Assembly (NCBI GenBank): GCA_959347315.1
Contig: OY365822.1
Span: 12,455,101-12,519,100, forward strand
From: Bimastos eiseni
Taxonomy: Eukaryota > Annelida > Clitellata > Crassiclitellata > Lumbricidae
Length of the DNA stretch: 64,000 nucleotides
Direction of reading: 5' to 3'
Shown: positions 24,600-37,015 of the stretch, piece by piece
How positions within the stretch are numbered: the stretch's first letter is position 1
How the letters are laid out: each line of letters opens with the position of its first letter
Position numbers and translations under genes: made by a program
Notes under the pieces: generated by a model
Databases searched by the model: none
Seen by the model: only the letters and a program-made list of their open reading frames with translations
What the model was told of the DNA's origin: nothing

Positions 24600-25160
24600 A
24601 TAAAATCAGTAACTCCTCCACTGCTTGCCATTTGGCAGTGCCAGTCCCAAGCCAGTATAAAGGAGGATGCTATTGATCTTTGCTGTCAAACAGCAGTGCT
24701 ATAAACTGAAGTTACTATTGAAAACCCGTCTATCCATCACAGGCCAACGTTTCCACCAAGCTACACGTATGTAGGGCCAGAACTGGCTCTTTATGCGCTG
24801 TGGCCTTGGGATGCTAGCTTGTCCGTCAGTTTCATCCAATATGGAAATCGGTCAATCGGCGATTTGCAAGTGTAATTCTGGAGATATCTGCATTCCTTCG
24901 ACAGGTTTTCAAGACGCTACATAAATGACCAAATGCTTCACAACTGTGCATAAACTCCACCTCTGTTCGCACTCTGATAGCGCCAGTCCCAAGCCTGGAC
25001 AAAGGAGGAGGAGGGCGACACCAAATCATCTTCGACATGGAACGGTGCTGTTAAAAAAATCAACACACACACAGCTGTGCATAAACTCTGAATCTGTTCA
25101 CACTCTGACAGTGCCAGTCCCAAGCCTGGATAAAGGGGAGGGCGACGCTAATTAGCCTTG
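24600..25160. repeat. repeats containing CAGTCCCAAGCCTGGA
   Basis: Three tandem-dispersed copies (about 24635, 24979, 25112) of GCCAGTCCCAAGCCTGGAYAAA followed by GGAGGGCGAC-like sequence; a fourth is at 38285. Each is preceded by a CACTCTGAYAG block. Similar AGTCCCAAGCCTGGATAAA sequence is familiar from interspersed elements of many aquatic animals; that link is from memory, so the element class is left open. Confidence 0.65.
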
Positions 25161-25811
25161 CTATCTTAGTAATCTCACAGCGTCCTTCAACTGAAACTAA
25201 CACCATCAACACCAGAACGGTGTATGCATAACTTAACTGCAGTAAAACTTAGGGTACAGAAGACTTACTCTAAAATAAGGTCAATCATGGACCACAAATA
25301 ATTAAATAATGTCATTTAAATACACTATGGTTTACCCCTAACTGAGTAACTAGAACTGCATTATCAGTATAAGCAAGGAAATCGGGATACATTACCCAAA
25401 CTTAAGGACTAGCTAGGTAGTACCACATCCACTACTTCTTCACAATACATCTACTGTGCATTGCCCTACCGCACCTTATGTAATTAAATTACAAAGACAC
25501 TCGATAAAATAAAATTGCACCGATTCCTTCCTCCTATCAACGCCACCTTCCACTCCCTGCGTCCGCGCCCACATGACCGTGAAATTCCATAGGCAGACAA
25601 TCTAGGACGAAAATCCTTTTTAATGAGAATGTTGTATTATTAAAATTAATGTATTGCTATTTTATAAATAAGATCCTCTAATCCCCACAACTGCATGTAT
25701 GTTGCAGACAATCTAGAGTGGAAATTATTTTTTCAATTGTTTAATTAGAATGCTGTACTTTAAAATGTATCATACACCAGAGTGCAGATAAGCAGTTGGT
25801 TCAATAAAGAA

Positions 25812-25858
25812 TATACTTACTTACTTAATATACTTACTTACTTACTTTACTTACTTAT
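25812..25858. repeat. (TTAC)n microsatellite
   Basis: Interrupted run of ACTTACTT units. Confidence 0.85.
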
Positions 25859-26176
25859 CCTACACGAGCCACAGGCTTGTGCAGTGAAACTCACTGATAG
25901 CATTAGCTGAACAATGATAATAAAGCCAAAGAAGTGGATGAAAAAGGTACTTCTGCTTTCTAAAACAATCCACTGAAGCCAGGTCACTGGGCCACTGATA
26001 GTAACCGGCGGTTCAAGGTCCACTGTACAATGTGGCCCCAAGGAAGATTTATTTCACACAAGGGGCAAGACATTTCATTGGCATAATTTTTTATGTAAAA
26101 GACACTTATGGCATACCATGATAAGGCATCATGTACGAATGGCATCATTTCGAATAAACAAATTATTAGAAATAAT

Positions 26177-26587
26177 CATAGGCGTAGCTAGGGTATTTTG
26201 CGCCCGGGGACAAACTACAGAATTGGCGCCCCTTAGGGGCCATCCATATATGACGTCACGCGCCTATCGGGAGGGGCGTCACACAATTGTGACGATGTGT
26301 AACGAGGGAAAGGGGTCCAAAGACAACTGAAGCCAGTTCAATAGGACCTCTGGAAATAATACGTCAAAAGCAATTTATACGCTGTAAATGAGCATAAAAC
26401 ATTTTCTAAAAACAACCCGTTTGTAATGAGGATTTTGGGGGCGCCAAAATGTAATCTTACTAACTTTTTGGGATGAATTAGTTTGCTTCAAAATTTAAAA
26501 AAATAATAGTTTTAATCCTCATTTTGGCGTCCCCTCCAACTCGGCGCCCGAGGACACGTGTCCCCTCTGCCCCTAGCTACGCCTCTG
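26177..26587. mobile_element. 411-bp hAT-like non-autonomous element with 8-bp target duplication
   Basis: The left terminus CATAGGCGTAGCTAGGG and right terminus CCCTAGCTACGCCTCTG form terminal inverted repeats starting with CA and ending with TG. The element is flanked by a perfect 8-bp direct repeat GAAATAAT (26169-26176 and 26588-26595). CA..TG ends and an 8-bp duplication are diagnostic of hAT transposons. No transposase is encoded. Oddly, GAAATAAT plus about 65 bp of right-flanking sequence is also present inside the element at 26353-26420. Confidence 0.87.
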
Positions 26588-26737
26588 GAAATAATACGTC
26601 AAAAGCAATTTAAGCACTGTAAGTGAGCATAAAACATTTTCTAACAACAAATTTGCAAAACCAGCAAAACCTACACAAGTGGTTCCTACAGTAAGCACAT
26701 ACAAAACAACTGTCAATGTCTCCTGAAAGCTCTAACT

Positions 26738-26900
26738 AAGCCAAAGTCAAATAGACTTCGTCTACTACTTGAATCACATAATTTTTTGATTATGCTTTAC
26801 AAAGTTCGCTACCTAATGCCTAATGGTCGTTAGCTTAGCGTAGACAATTCATCCATCTTTTCATCTGTCTTTCCATTCATCTTTCCAACCGTCTTTCCAT
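26738..26900 (-). repeat. dispersed repeat, copy 2 of an inverted pair
   Basis: Reverse complement of 22268-22440, with a few substitutions and a short duplication at CCTAATG. The adjoining CCATCTATCCATCCGTCTTT array extends to about 27115, longer than in copy 1. Confidence 0.85.
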
Positions 26901-27118
26901 CTATCCATCCGTCATCTGTCTTTCCATCTATCCATCCGTCATCTGTCTTTCCATCTATCCATCATCCGTCTTTCCATCTATCCATCCGTCTTTCCATCTA
27001 TCCATCATCCGTCTTCACATCTATCCATCCGTCTTTCCATCTATCTATCCATCCATCTTTCCATCCGTCTTTCCATCTATCCATCCATCTCTTCATCTAT
27101 CCATTCATCTTTCCATCT
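26860..27118. repeat. CTTTCCATCTATCCATCCGT minisatellite
   Basis: About 250 bp of imperfect CCATC/CTTTCC units adjoining the inverted-pair repeat. It looks like the expanded simple tail of that element. Confidence 0.88.
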
Positions 27119-27883
27119 GACTTGGTCAGTGTGCATAGCTGTCTCGTTCCGTGAAGTGAATTATTTAGCAAAGGTCACAGGCATAAGCCAATTACGTCAC
27201 ACGCTTTTAAGCAAACCATGCAGGGCAGACTAGCCATAAACAGTGTAGGTCAACCTGCCCTTATGCGTCCGATTAACGTTCAAGGTCTTGCTGACTGGGC
27301 GCTTGACACACAAACCACACACTCATCGTCAATTCCTAGCATCTGTACTTAAAAGTAATGGATTGGGGTTAATGTTCAAGCGGTGTAGCCAGTCTCTCAA
27401 TGCAGAGGTGCCAATCTCCTCTGAATGATGGAGGCAAACTCCCATCCCAAGGGAATGGATGGCAAAATATTCCACCCCCTAAGACTAAAAAATATCCCCC
27501 CTATGTAAAATTGGAGGCATTAGCTTCCGGACCCCCTATCTGGACGCCTCTGTCTCAATGGTCAGTGACACTCAATGGCAAGTGCAAGGTAGTCTAGAGT
27601 TTAGTCTTCCATATTGTGACTGAGAAGCTCCTCAATCCTCCCAAAACAGACTCTGCTTGTTTGACCCTGCTCTAGTACAATATAACTGCTACATACATGT
27701 AGTTTGCCTCAATCTGTCCCAATACATGTCATCAAGACGATTATTTCAAAACCTGGTAGATCGTTCGAATAATTGGTATCGGTAACAATGATTGGCACCA
27801 ATGTTAAAAACATTTGTCGTGGTTTTAGTAGCTCGCCAAATTCTTATTCTTATTACCGAAATTTGATACCGCCCTTCTTCCAA

Positions 27884-28079
27884 CATCTTTTGCTCAGAAG
27901 TGCATGCACACGTCTCGACGGTGCAACTGCAGTTGTACTGCAGAGCAATGGTGCGCAAAGGACTTGCTCAAGGTCCCTACACATTGACTGACGCCTCAGA
28001 CGAGGGTCGAACCCGCTCACTCAGCGCACATTGAGCGTTACGGGCCGACTGCTCTAACCGATCGGCCACTGTGCCACAC
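27884..28079 (-). mobile_element. tRNA-derived SINE, family A, copy 1
   Basis: Read on the minus strand it has an A-box-like TGGCCGATCGGTTAGAGC, a canonical B box GGGTTCGACCC, then a tRNA-unrelated body ending CTTCTGAGCAAAAGATG. Two further copies with the same order lie at 57650-57842 (minus) and 63822-64000 (plus). This is a SINE rather than a working tRNA gene. Confidence 0.85.
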
Positions 28080-28344
28080 AAATGGCACATAATTTAATAA
28101 TATCATGCACTGGTTCATCCACCTCTGTGACAAGCAAAACTTCTGAAACATTGAAATACTCAGCTTCATAAACGGTAAAAGAATTTCACTAATCGACAAA
28201 AAGGGGGGTTAGTAAAGCTCCAGCAAGTAATTGGCAATGTATAGTCATCATACGAATCTCATTATATAGCAGTACATTATAAATATAAAAATAAATACAA
28301 AATTAACTCAGCAGGTTGAACTGTTCAACCACGAAGCTCAAAAG

Positions 28345-28470
28345 GTCCCAGGAAGAACCAAATAACAATTCAATTTGTCGTAGAAAGAAAAGGTAGTCAC
28401 ATTTGCTTACAAACTTCACAGGTCCAAGGAAGAACCAACTCCCGATTCAATTTGTCCTAGGAAGAAAAGG
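28345..28470. repeat. two copies of an AGGAAGAACCAA motif repeat
   Basis: Two direct copies of AGGAAGAACCAA...CAATTTGTC..TAGRAAGAAAAGGTA. It is related in inverse orientation to 22778-22852 and in direct orientation to 23590-23655. Confidence 0.6.
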
Positions 28471-28679
28471 TATAGCTGTAACGTTGACATTAGAGTACAA
28501 TACCCACTGCTTTCAGTCGACCATGATCTAATTCTGTACAATGTGCGCTTGTAGGATATAATGCACAGTAAATCGTGAAGGCACATTTGTCCACATCCTG
28601 TTTACAATTACCATGAGAATGTAACAGCTGCTACCATATTTATAATTCTTGCTGACTCTCTGCAGCTGACTGATGCGTC

Positions 28680-31600
28680 TCACAGCTTGGAACCGGAACC
28701 AAGTTCCAGAAGAGCACGACCGTCGTTCAGGCACTGTTCCAGGTAGGTGGAAAACTTCACGACATCCGTTTCGGCACTCGACCTCCACCTGGAAATGGCG
28801 AAGAGGAATCGATCATCCATCGGATTATAGCAGATGCCGTACCCGTCAGGAACGACCGGACCAAAGCTGAGCAAACCACCGTGCCTAGATGGAACCTAAA
28901 ACAAACATAACAAGGCAATCACGGCAAATGTCTTCGCTCTGCAACGCATTTGGTAGTTCCACCACCTCGACCTCAATGAAGTGTTACTGTGGCCGCGCAT
29001 GTTTGGGCCCATACACATATTACTTATGCAGTTGGGGAGGTTTCGGATTTCGGCAGGGAAGGGTTTTTTAAAAATATGTACGTAGGCAAATACGATGATG
29101 AGACATGATGCTTAACAAAAAACAAATATAGCCTACGTTAAAATTAATTTCTGATAGATGTCTTTAGCAATTTAATATTTGTAAGGGGGGATACAGTTCA
29201 GATGTACCTTTGCATTGACGGGGATCCACAAATTGTACTTTGTGCCAAAAAGGTTCGGGTCCAAAAGTATGCTTTTATTGCCTACGTACTATATGGATGG
29301 GCCCTTTCCTTGTGGAACAAATTTGATCACTGCCATTCCCACTTTCACAACCTCAATACCACCCAACTCAGGCATCTGCAGCTTTTCCGAAACTCACTAG
29401 CCCAAGCTATCACCAGAATGCCCAAGCATCATCGACCATGATGGGAACATCTTGCTACTCTTTGAAACTCTTCCACGAATGCTTGAAGATCATATGGTTC
29501 AATTGTGGTTTCATCTCGTTATTGGAGCTACATAATCGTGAGAACCACACGAAATATTTGCAGTCTTAACCATGATCACATACCCCCGTCAATGTACTTG
29601 GTGGTACAAGACTGACTTTATAGTAATCAAACCAAAACTACAGCTTCAAGAGCTCTTACACCTTCTTGGGTCATGGATCCAAAGCTTTTGGAGCCACTGC
29701 GAAATTTCGCTTGGGTAGGTAGGTGTGCACGTAATCTTATGGTTAGCCCACTGGACTTGTAATTGAGAGATCGTAGTTCAAATCCCTTTTACTCAAGATT
29801 CTGATTCACTGGTAACTCGCAGACAACTCTCCAATAATGAGCACACCGACCGTACAGTGTCAGGGATAGATCAGGCACCAAGGAAGAAAACTTGCCATTT
29901 TCGTGTAATGATGTTGCTATCACTCTATGTCATAGGCCCCCTCTAAATGTGCTCTATCCACCTCTGAAATGCTCAATTCCTCCATTCTACCTATAGTTGA
30001 TGCTATTCCAATCTCAGATAAAAAATTCCACCATTTCAACTTGCTTACACCAAAAGACTGACTTTCAAAATTTCTTATATATTATTTGCAGATAAGGACT
30101 GTGAACATTGGTGTTACTTCCAGTTAAATAAATTAATAAATTAATTAAAGCTACAGCATCACGATAATAAATTCATTCATTCATTCTGAGCAATTACATA
30201 TCACCCCTTCCAGAACCTGCTCATGAGCGCTCCCAAACCAGCCAACCACCAATCAAGAAAACAGACTTAAGCGACTTGCAAAACCCTGTTGCTGCAGATG
30301 TCTCAGATTGGTCAACAACAGGTTCAAGTACCATCAGTATATCCACCAGCTCTCACCTAAGCCACTACTGTTATACATATTACCACTTACAATAACACTA
30401 ACATGCTATTTTACACACCGCACTTGATACCATTATATCCGCTACCATCAACACCACTATCTCTGCTGACCTGACTGGTGGAAATCTTCCAGGCAGTTGT
30501 GCCTTCGTAAACCTCATCTCGCAGCAGCTGTGGAACTTCCATCTTGTTTTCAAGGGCGATCAACTTCAGACCCAGCAGATGGCGATCTATGCCTTGACCA
30601 TTAATCACCTGAAGATTAAATTTTATCAATCAATTTACCAATCAGTCGGTCAATTTATTAATTAGTCAGTCAATGCACCAATCGGTCAATTTATTAAACA
30701 TTCAGTCAATTAATTCAATCGGTCAATTTATCAATTGATAAATTTTTCAATAAATATAATCAATTTTTTTATTGACAACTGACAACTGATGGTACTTCAA
30801 TCAGTATACATTTGATATTAAGGGTTGATGTAAGAAATAAGACTGGCAGCTGCAATAGGGAGGAACCTAAAAATGACCAAAATCCCGCAGGAAGAACACC
30901 CTTACATAATAAGTCACATTACACAGAAGTCATTCCATTTATCAATCAGTCAATTTATCAATCAGTCAATCAATTTATTAATTGGTCAATTTATCAATCA
31001 ATCAATTTGTCAATAAATTTATCAATCAGTCAATTTATAAATAAATACATTTATCAATCAATCAATTTATCAATCTGTCAGTCAATTTATCAATCAGCCA
31101 ATTTATCAATCAGTCAATTTACCAATCAGTCAATTTATCAATCAATAATGCATTTATCAATCAATAATGCATTTATCAATCCGTCGATTTATCAATCAGT
31201 CACCTTCACCTGCTTACCGTAAGATTTTACATACGACGCATAGAACAATTCCAGAAATGCCCATACTTAGTTCCATGTATAAAATTTTAATAAAAAACAA
31301 TAACTACTGGAGTTTATGATTACAAATACGATACTTTGGTGGGTAAGCCAGTTGACAGATGCAAGACTAACGTAACCACTCAAGTGGTCGCACCAGAGAC
31401 TGAGCCGAACGTAAGTAAGTAAGTACATTTTTTAATACCGTCTGCAAACGCACTACGGGTACAAGAGAAAACGACCGGAGTAGTCGCACCAGAGACTGAG
31501 CCGAAAGAACAGACGCAAGGAGTAAATTAATGTCTTACTTGGTCCGTGTATGCGCGATGTGCTGCAAGCGCCAATCTCAAAAGATCTGCTTTCTCCTGAA

Positions 31601-34600
31601 ATGTTTTGCTCTGAGTCATCATCGCCTGGCAGTAGGCTGCAGACGCTAATGAACACGAACGAATGGTATCTGTTCTGCCATGCTGGAACTTGCGCAGCGA
31701 CCCACTCTCGTACGAAGGCACCGATTGACCATGAAACCTAGAGAAAGAAGCCGACTGGTCTGAACGTGAGACATCTCAAAACGTCAGTAGCATTGTTATT
31801 TTGATACATCCTTATTTTAATGTATCATCATTTTAATGTATCTTCATTTAAATGTATATTTATTTTAATGCATCAGTATTTTAAAGTATCAGTATTCTAA
31901 AGTATCATTTAGATCATCTTCACCTGTTTAGCGAAGGCGCTAAATTTTACATTTAGCGCCTTCGAGAGGTTCTTATAAGGCGCTATATAAATAGCCTAAT
32001 ACATACATATATACAACATTATCTTAATGAATCATTATTTTAATGAATCATTATATTTATGCATCACTATGCTAATGTGCAAGGCAGTGGTTGTTTTCAG
32101 GCTAACTTTATCTTGAAACGACAAATATTCTAAAAGAAAATCCACTTTCCGCTAGCCTAACTTTTGAGAAGCAGCCAGCCATGGGCATCCATTGTCTATG
32201 CTTTTTTCCCTGACCATACAATTGGAAGGTGACCAATCCCCTTCCTATCATCGACTATCCTTCCCATCAACAGTGCACAGGTGATGTACTTAATTACAAC
32301 ATAGTTCTCATGGTGGCACCAGTGGCATGGAACAATACTTTATCATCCTGGAAGAGATTTGAATACCTATAAGCTCTGGGTTGGCAGTTTAATATGATCA
32401 AACAAGCACATTTATTTTAAAGTAAATTCTAAAATGGCCAGAAGTTACCGATAGTAGGCAAGTTGAAAAGCGACTTGGATGAAGGCATCTGGACTTGCTT
32501 TCAATTTCTTTAACGCATCTTTACCGAAATGTGTAAAGCTGAAATAGCGCAGCTCCAAATCTTCTATTAGGCTGGTCAAAAGGAAAAGCAAAAGTGTTTC
32601 TTGTAAAACATTGCAAACCAATCGTCAAACGCAAATACAAGTGTTTTAATTACTACGATAAATGAAGATAAGGCACAAACAAAGATAACGGGAAAACGAA
32701 GATATAGAGAAACTGATGATAATGGTAATTTACAACAATAAAATGGTGATAAGGTAATGCAAGGTTAAGCAATACAATTGAAAAAGAAGGCAATGTTGCG
32801 ATTACTTTGTCGATAAATTAAGAAAGAAGAAGAGCACACCCCAAGATAGCCTCAAAATATATCAATGGGTATAAAGAGTAAATGAGCTAATTTTCTTAGC
32901 TTCAGCTCATGGTAAATGAGTGCAGGGTACAGCCCTCTCCCTTGCTGTATCATCTTCCCATCAACAGTGTCGTACGGTCAGTGTACTCCTCACAGCTGAA
33001 TTGGTTAAATAGCACATGCGGAACAGAAATCTTGAACTGGCGTGGATTTGAACTCCAGAACTCTCGAACGACAGTCCCGCATGCTACCCACTACACTATC
33101 GAGCGTCCCAGATATAAGTGAAAAAATAATAAGTAACCTACTCATCAAATGACTTGGCTGCAGAGGCAATTGCCTTCTCTGTATCACTGTCAATGTTGAA
33201 TCTCAGCTTTTCTGGAGCGACCAAAGTCGTTGAATCCTCCACCAGCTTTTCATCTTGTTTACTAAAACAACAAATGAACAGGAAATAACTTTTCACGTTA
33301 TCTATCTGACAACAGAGGTGCGAATTACAATAATTAAACTCAGTAAACTCAAATTGAAAAGGTAAAAGACCATACTGTGATAATGTAAGAGGGTTGACAC
33401 ATTACAATGTGCATACTAAATGCGACTGGTAAACCAACGCAACTTGTCATCAGAGGTTTAATACCATACCACAGCAATGTTAGCAGGTTAAAAAGCTACC
33501 AATGAAATAGACAGCTTAAATTCCACTGAATTTTACATTTTGCCAAATCATTACAGTATGAGTAAAAACCAATCCATAAAAATATCAATTAAAAATCTAA
33601 AACTCCACTTAATTTTACATCTTACCATAGCCTTATAGCATGAGTAAAAAGAAAACCATAAAATTAGAGATTACAAATCTTAAACCCCACTGAATTTTAC
33701 ATATGGCCATATCCATACAGACGTGATTAAAGGCTACCCATAAAAACAGAGATTATAAATCTGAAATTCCAATGAATATTACATTCAGAAGTATACTTAC
33801 AGCTATGAGTAAAAAGCAGCCCATAAAAAAAAGATTAAAAACCTTAAATCTCACTGAATGAATTTCACATTCAACCATATCCTTACAGACGTGGGTAGCA
33901 GTAGTCGATGAGATTGAGGATCGGAGGTCCCTCCGCAGCCGAATGCTCATAGTTAAAGCCAATTACGCCATCTGGTGTCACGATTGTCTTTTCAAAATAA
34001 CAGTGAAAACGATTAAATGCAAATAAGATATAATAATTTACATAATCAAATAGCAATTTACAGATTCCTTTCTACCTGCACCCCTAAGCGAACTCACCCA
34101 AAATGAGTACACTGACTATACACTGTCAATGGAAATATGATACCGCAAGGGAGAGGCCTGACCATCCACCCTCATATGCCATACCTAATTAAATTAAGCC
34201 CCTAAAACATCGCAACGTTAACGAGACTATTCTGTTGCTTCTTATAAATAAGGAGAGGACTGGCCATTAACTCTCATATGCCATAGCCAAGAGATTTAAG
34301 CCATATCCTCAACAGCCCTGAGTAAATTGCTACATAAACAAATATATAACATATATCTGAATTTGAGGTAATAATAAAAACGAATTAAGTTGAAGTAATA
34401 CCACACTGCAACAGCAGCAGTGTTGAAACACAGCGGTAGAAACTCTGGTCAGAAACAGTAGTAACATCGATCTGAAGTGGCAGTAACACTGGTCTGGTGT
34501 AACTGGTTCTTGTAAATGACACCAAATCAGAACAACTTCCTTGATGGTAGCTTCAATCTGATGCATTCATTCAATATTCATTACTTCTTTTTACCTAGCA

Positions 34601-36947
34601 CCTGCAAGACAATTTACTCGGAAGCACTCCTTACGCAACCCCGCCACAGTTACGGACCTGGAATATTTTGTCAAACCACCGGTTTCCGCTGTTCAGTCGA
34701 CTTCCGCCTCCGTGTTCCATCTGGTTTAAGAGGACAGTCTCACGGTCTGCCACCGGGTTGCCTTGGAGACAGGATTTGTCCAGATTCAGCACAAAGATGC
34801 TTCGGTGGATGCTGTCCAGGCTCTTCCGATTTGTTTCATCTGCATTGCATCACCAGGAAACGTAATGTATCAAGCACAGAAAACAAGTAATGCATTTTGT
34901 AACTTAGCAATATGCGAATCATTAAGTATGGTAGCATAGTGGATAGGATGCTAAACTGCCAGTTGAGAGGTCGGAGGCTCATATCATGATTTTATCAACG
35001 ATTTAAAGTTCACTGAGAGAGTTGTGAACATGAGGAGGTAGAGAGTTCCAGATGGACGGACCGGCAACAGTAAATGACCGCCGGCCGAAGACAAGACGTG
35101 TACAAGGGACAACGTACTTTCCAGCAAAGGCCGATCTAAGAGAGGAACGGCCTTTAACAGAGCTGCAAAGTGTGACCATAGAGGACAGATATGATGGCCT
35201 TTGTTTGTTTATCTTTCAAATCGTCCATGTAGCGCTTGGTGTGGGATTCAGTCAACTGGCATTCTGTGTGTTTGTTTGTGTCTGTCTCTCTTTATGTCTG
35301 TCTGTCTCACTCCCTCTCTCTTTCTGTCTCTCTTTGTCTCTCTCTGTCTCTATCTCTCTTTGTCTCTCTCTGTCTCTATCTCTCTGTCTATCTCTCTGTC
35401 TCACACACTATCTTTCTGTCTGAATGTCTCTCTCTCTGTTGTTCTGTCTCTGTCTCTATCTCTCTCTGTCTATCTCTCTGTCTCACACACTATCTTTCTG
35501 TCTGAATGTCTCTCTCTCTGTTGTTCTGTCTCTGTCTCTATCTCTCTCTGTCTATCTCTCTCTCTGTCTCACACACTATCTTTCTGTCTGAATGTCTCTC
35601 TCTCTGTTGTTCTGTCTCTGTCTCTCTCTCTCTCTTCCTCCACATGTCCAAAACATCGGAGTCTTCATTGACTGACTTTGTCTTACAATTTTGTTCAAAT
35701 ACCTATGTTAAGCTTAGTGAGCTAAAATACAAGGTCATCATGGCATATACCTTGAACAAGCCTTGCATAGGTCTTGTACCAGCTGTCCCGGTGGTCAGCC
35801 GTAAGGATACCAATGGGCAGGGTCGGTTCATCAGACAGCAGGACAATCTTGGCCAGCTGTCGGTAGAACTGACCAGCAGTCAGAGGACGACCATCAGCCG
35901 CGTAGGCATCAACGGAGAATATCTACCACAAAAAATAAAAAATGCTCAGCAATAAATTTATTTCTTTTGCATAATCTTTTTATTCTCCTAAATTTCTGTC
36001 GCATCAGAGGATAGTGACGAGGCACTTAGTGATTGGTGCTTAGGCATCAAGGTAAACACAACCAATAATTTTTTATAAACTCCAAACCAGCATAATACAA
36101 TAGTATGGAATTAATAATTAAAGAAAAGAACAGAAAGTAATCGGCAGAGGTATAAAGGGAAGAAATGAAAAAACCCATACTTTCTGATGCCTGAAATTAG
36201 ATTACAGAAAATTTATTCAGAGCTGAAATAAAGCCTGAGATTCTAGAGGTTCGAACAAACAAATTTCACTAGCAATATGCTGTGTTGTTCGCTGTTGAAA
36301 GACGAACTACAAAACAATTTTATGCTGTAAGCCATTGTTTGGTACTTTGGTCTCTTCATGAGGCTCTCAAAAAGTCAGAAAACCACAAAAAGCATTGCAT
36401 ATGACCCCAACAATTCAATTTTATTTCTAATTGTATAAATCTCATACAATCTATGGCTTTCTTTGGCACACCTCTGTGATGTTCTCAAAAGACCAGATAT
36501 AAAAATAAACCAAACAAAATCTTTCATTATAGGTCTTTCTTTGGCAACTTGGTACCTTTGGAATGTTCTCAACATCGTGAAGGTAGCAACCTTAACCAGC
36601 AAAGACTCTCATGCATGCATACATAAAAAATTATAACAGTAGAATCCTAGTATTGCAAGTACATGGTTGTTACGAATGACGGTGACATGTTTGGGAGAGT
36701 CCAGTTGATCGCCCGGATTTATGGAGACTCCATCACGCTTGGGACCCGGAACTCGGCAACAGCCAAATATCCGGTAGAACTGCTTCATGCAGAGCTCATT
36801 CTTCCCAAGTCGATCAACAGGAAGAGTCGATCTAAAATCAGGAAATCAGCTTCATGGGTATATCACCAGTGATCCTGAATTTTCAACAGTTACGAGAAAA
36901 AAACCTCAGCTAAGTAAAGACCTCTCAGGTGCATGAAAGTATACAAC

Positions 36948-37015
<68 letters not shown>

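Noticed and set aside
33038..33110. Possible functional tRNA gene on the minus strand
   Set aside because: A- and B-box-like sequences exist but the acceptor stem does not pair; more likely a SINE or pseudo-tRNA, so listed as such with low confidence.
34516..34890. 124-codon plus-strand open frame
   Set aside because: Antisense of the CRAT exon at 34658-34839, whose minus-strand translation has the conserved HGGGSRLNSGNRWFDK.
35052..35955. Plus-strand Ser/Leu/Cys-rich frames up to 156 codons
   Set aside because: Mostly CTGT microsatellite, continuing over the antisense of a CRAT exon.
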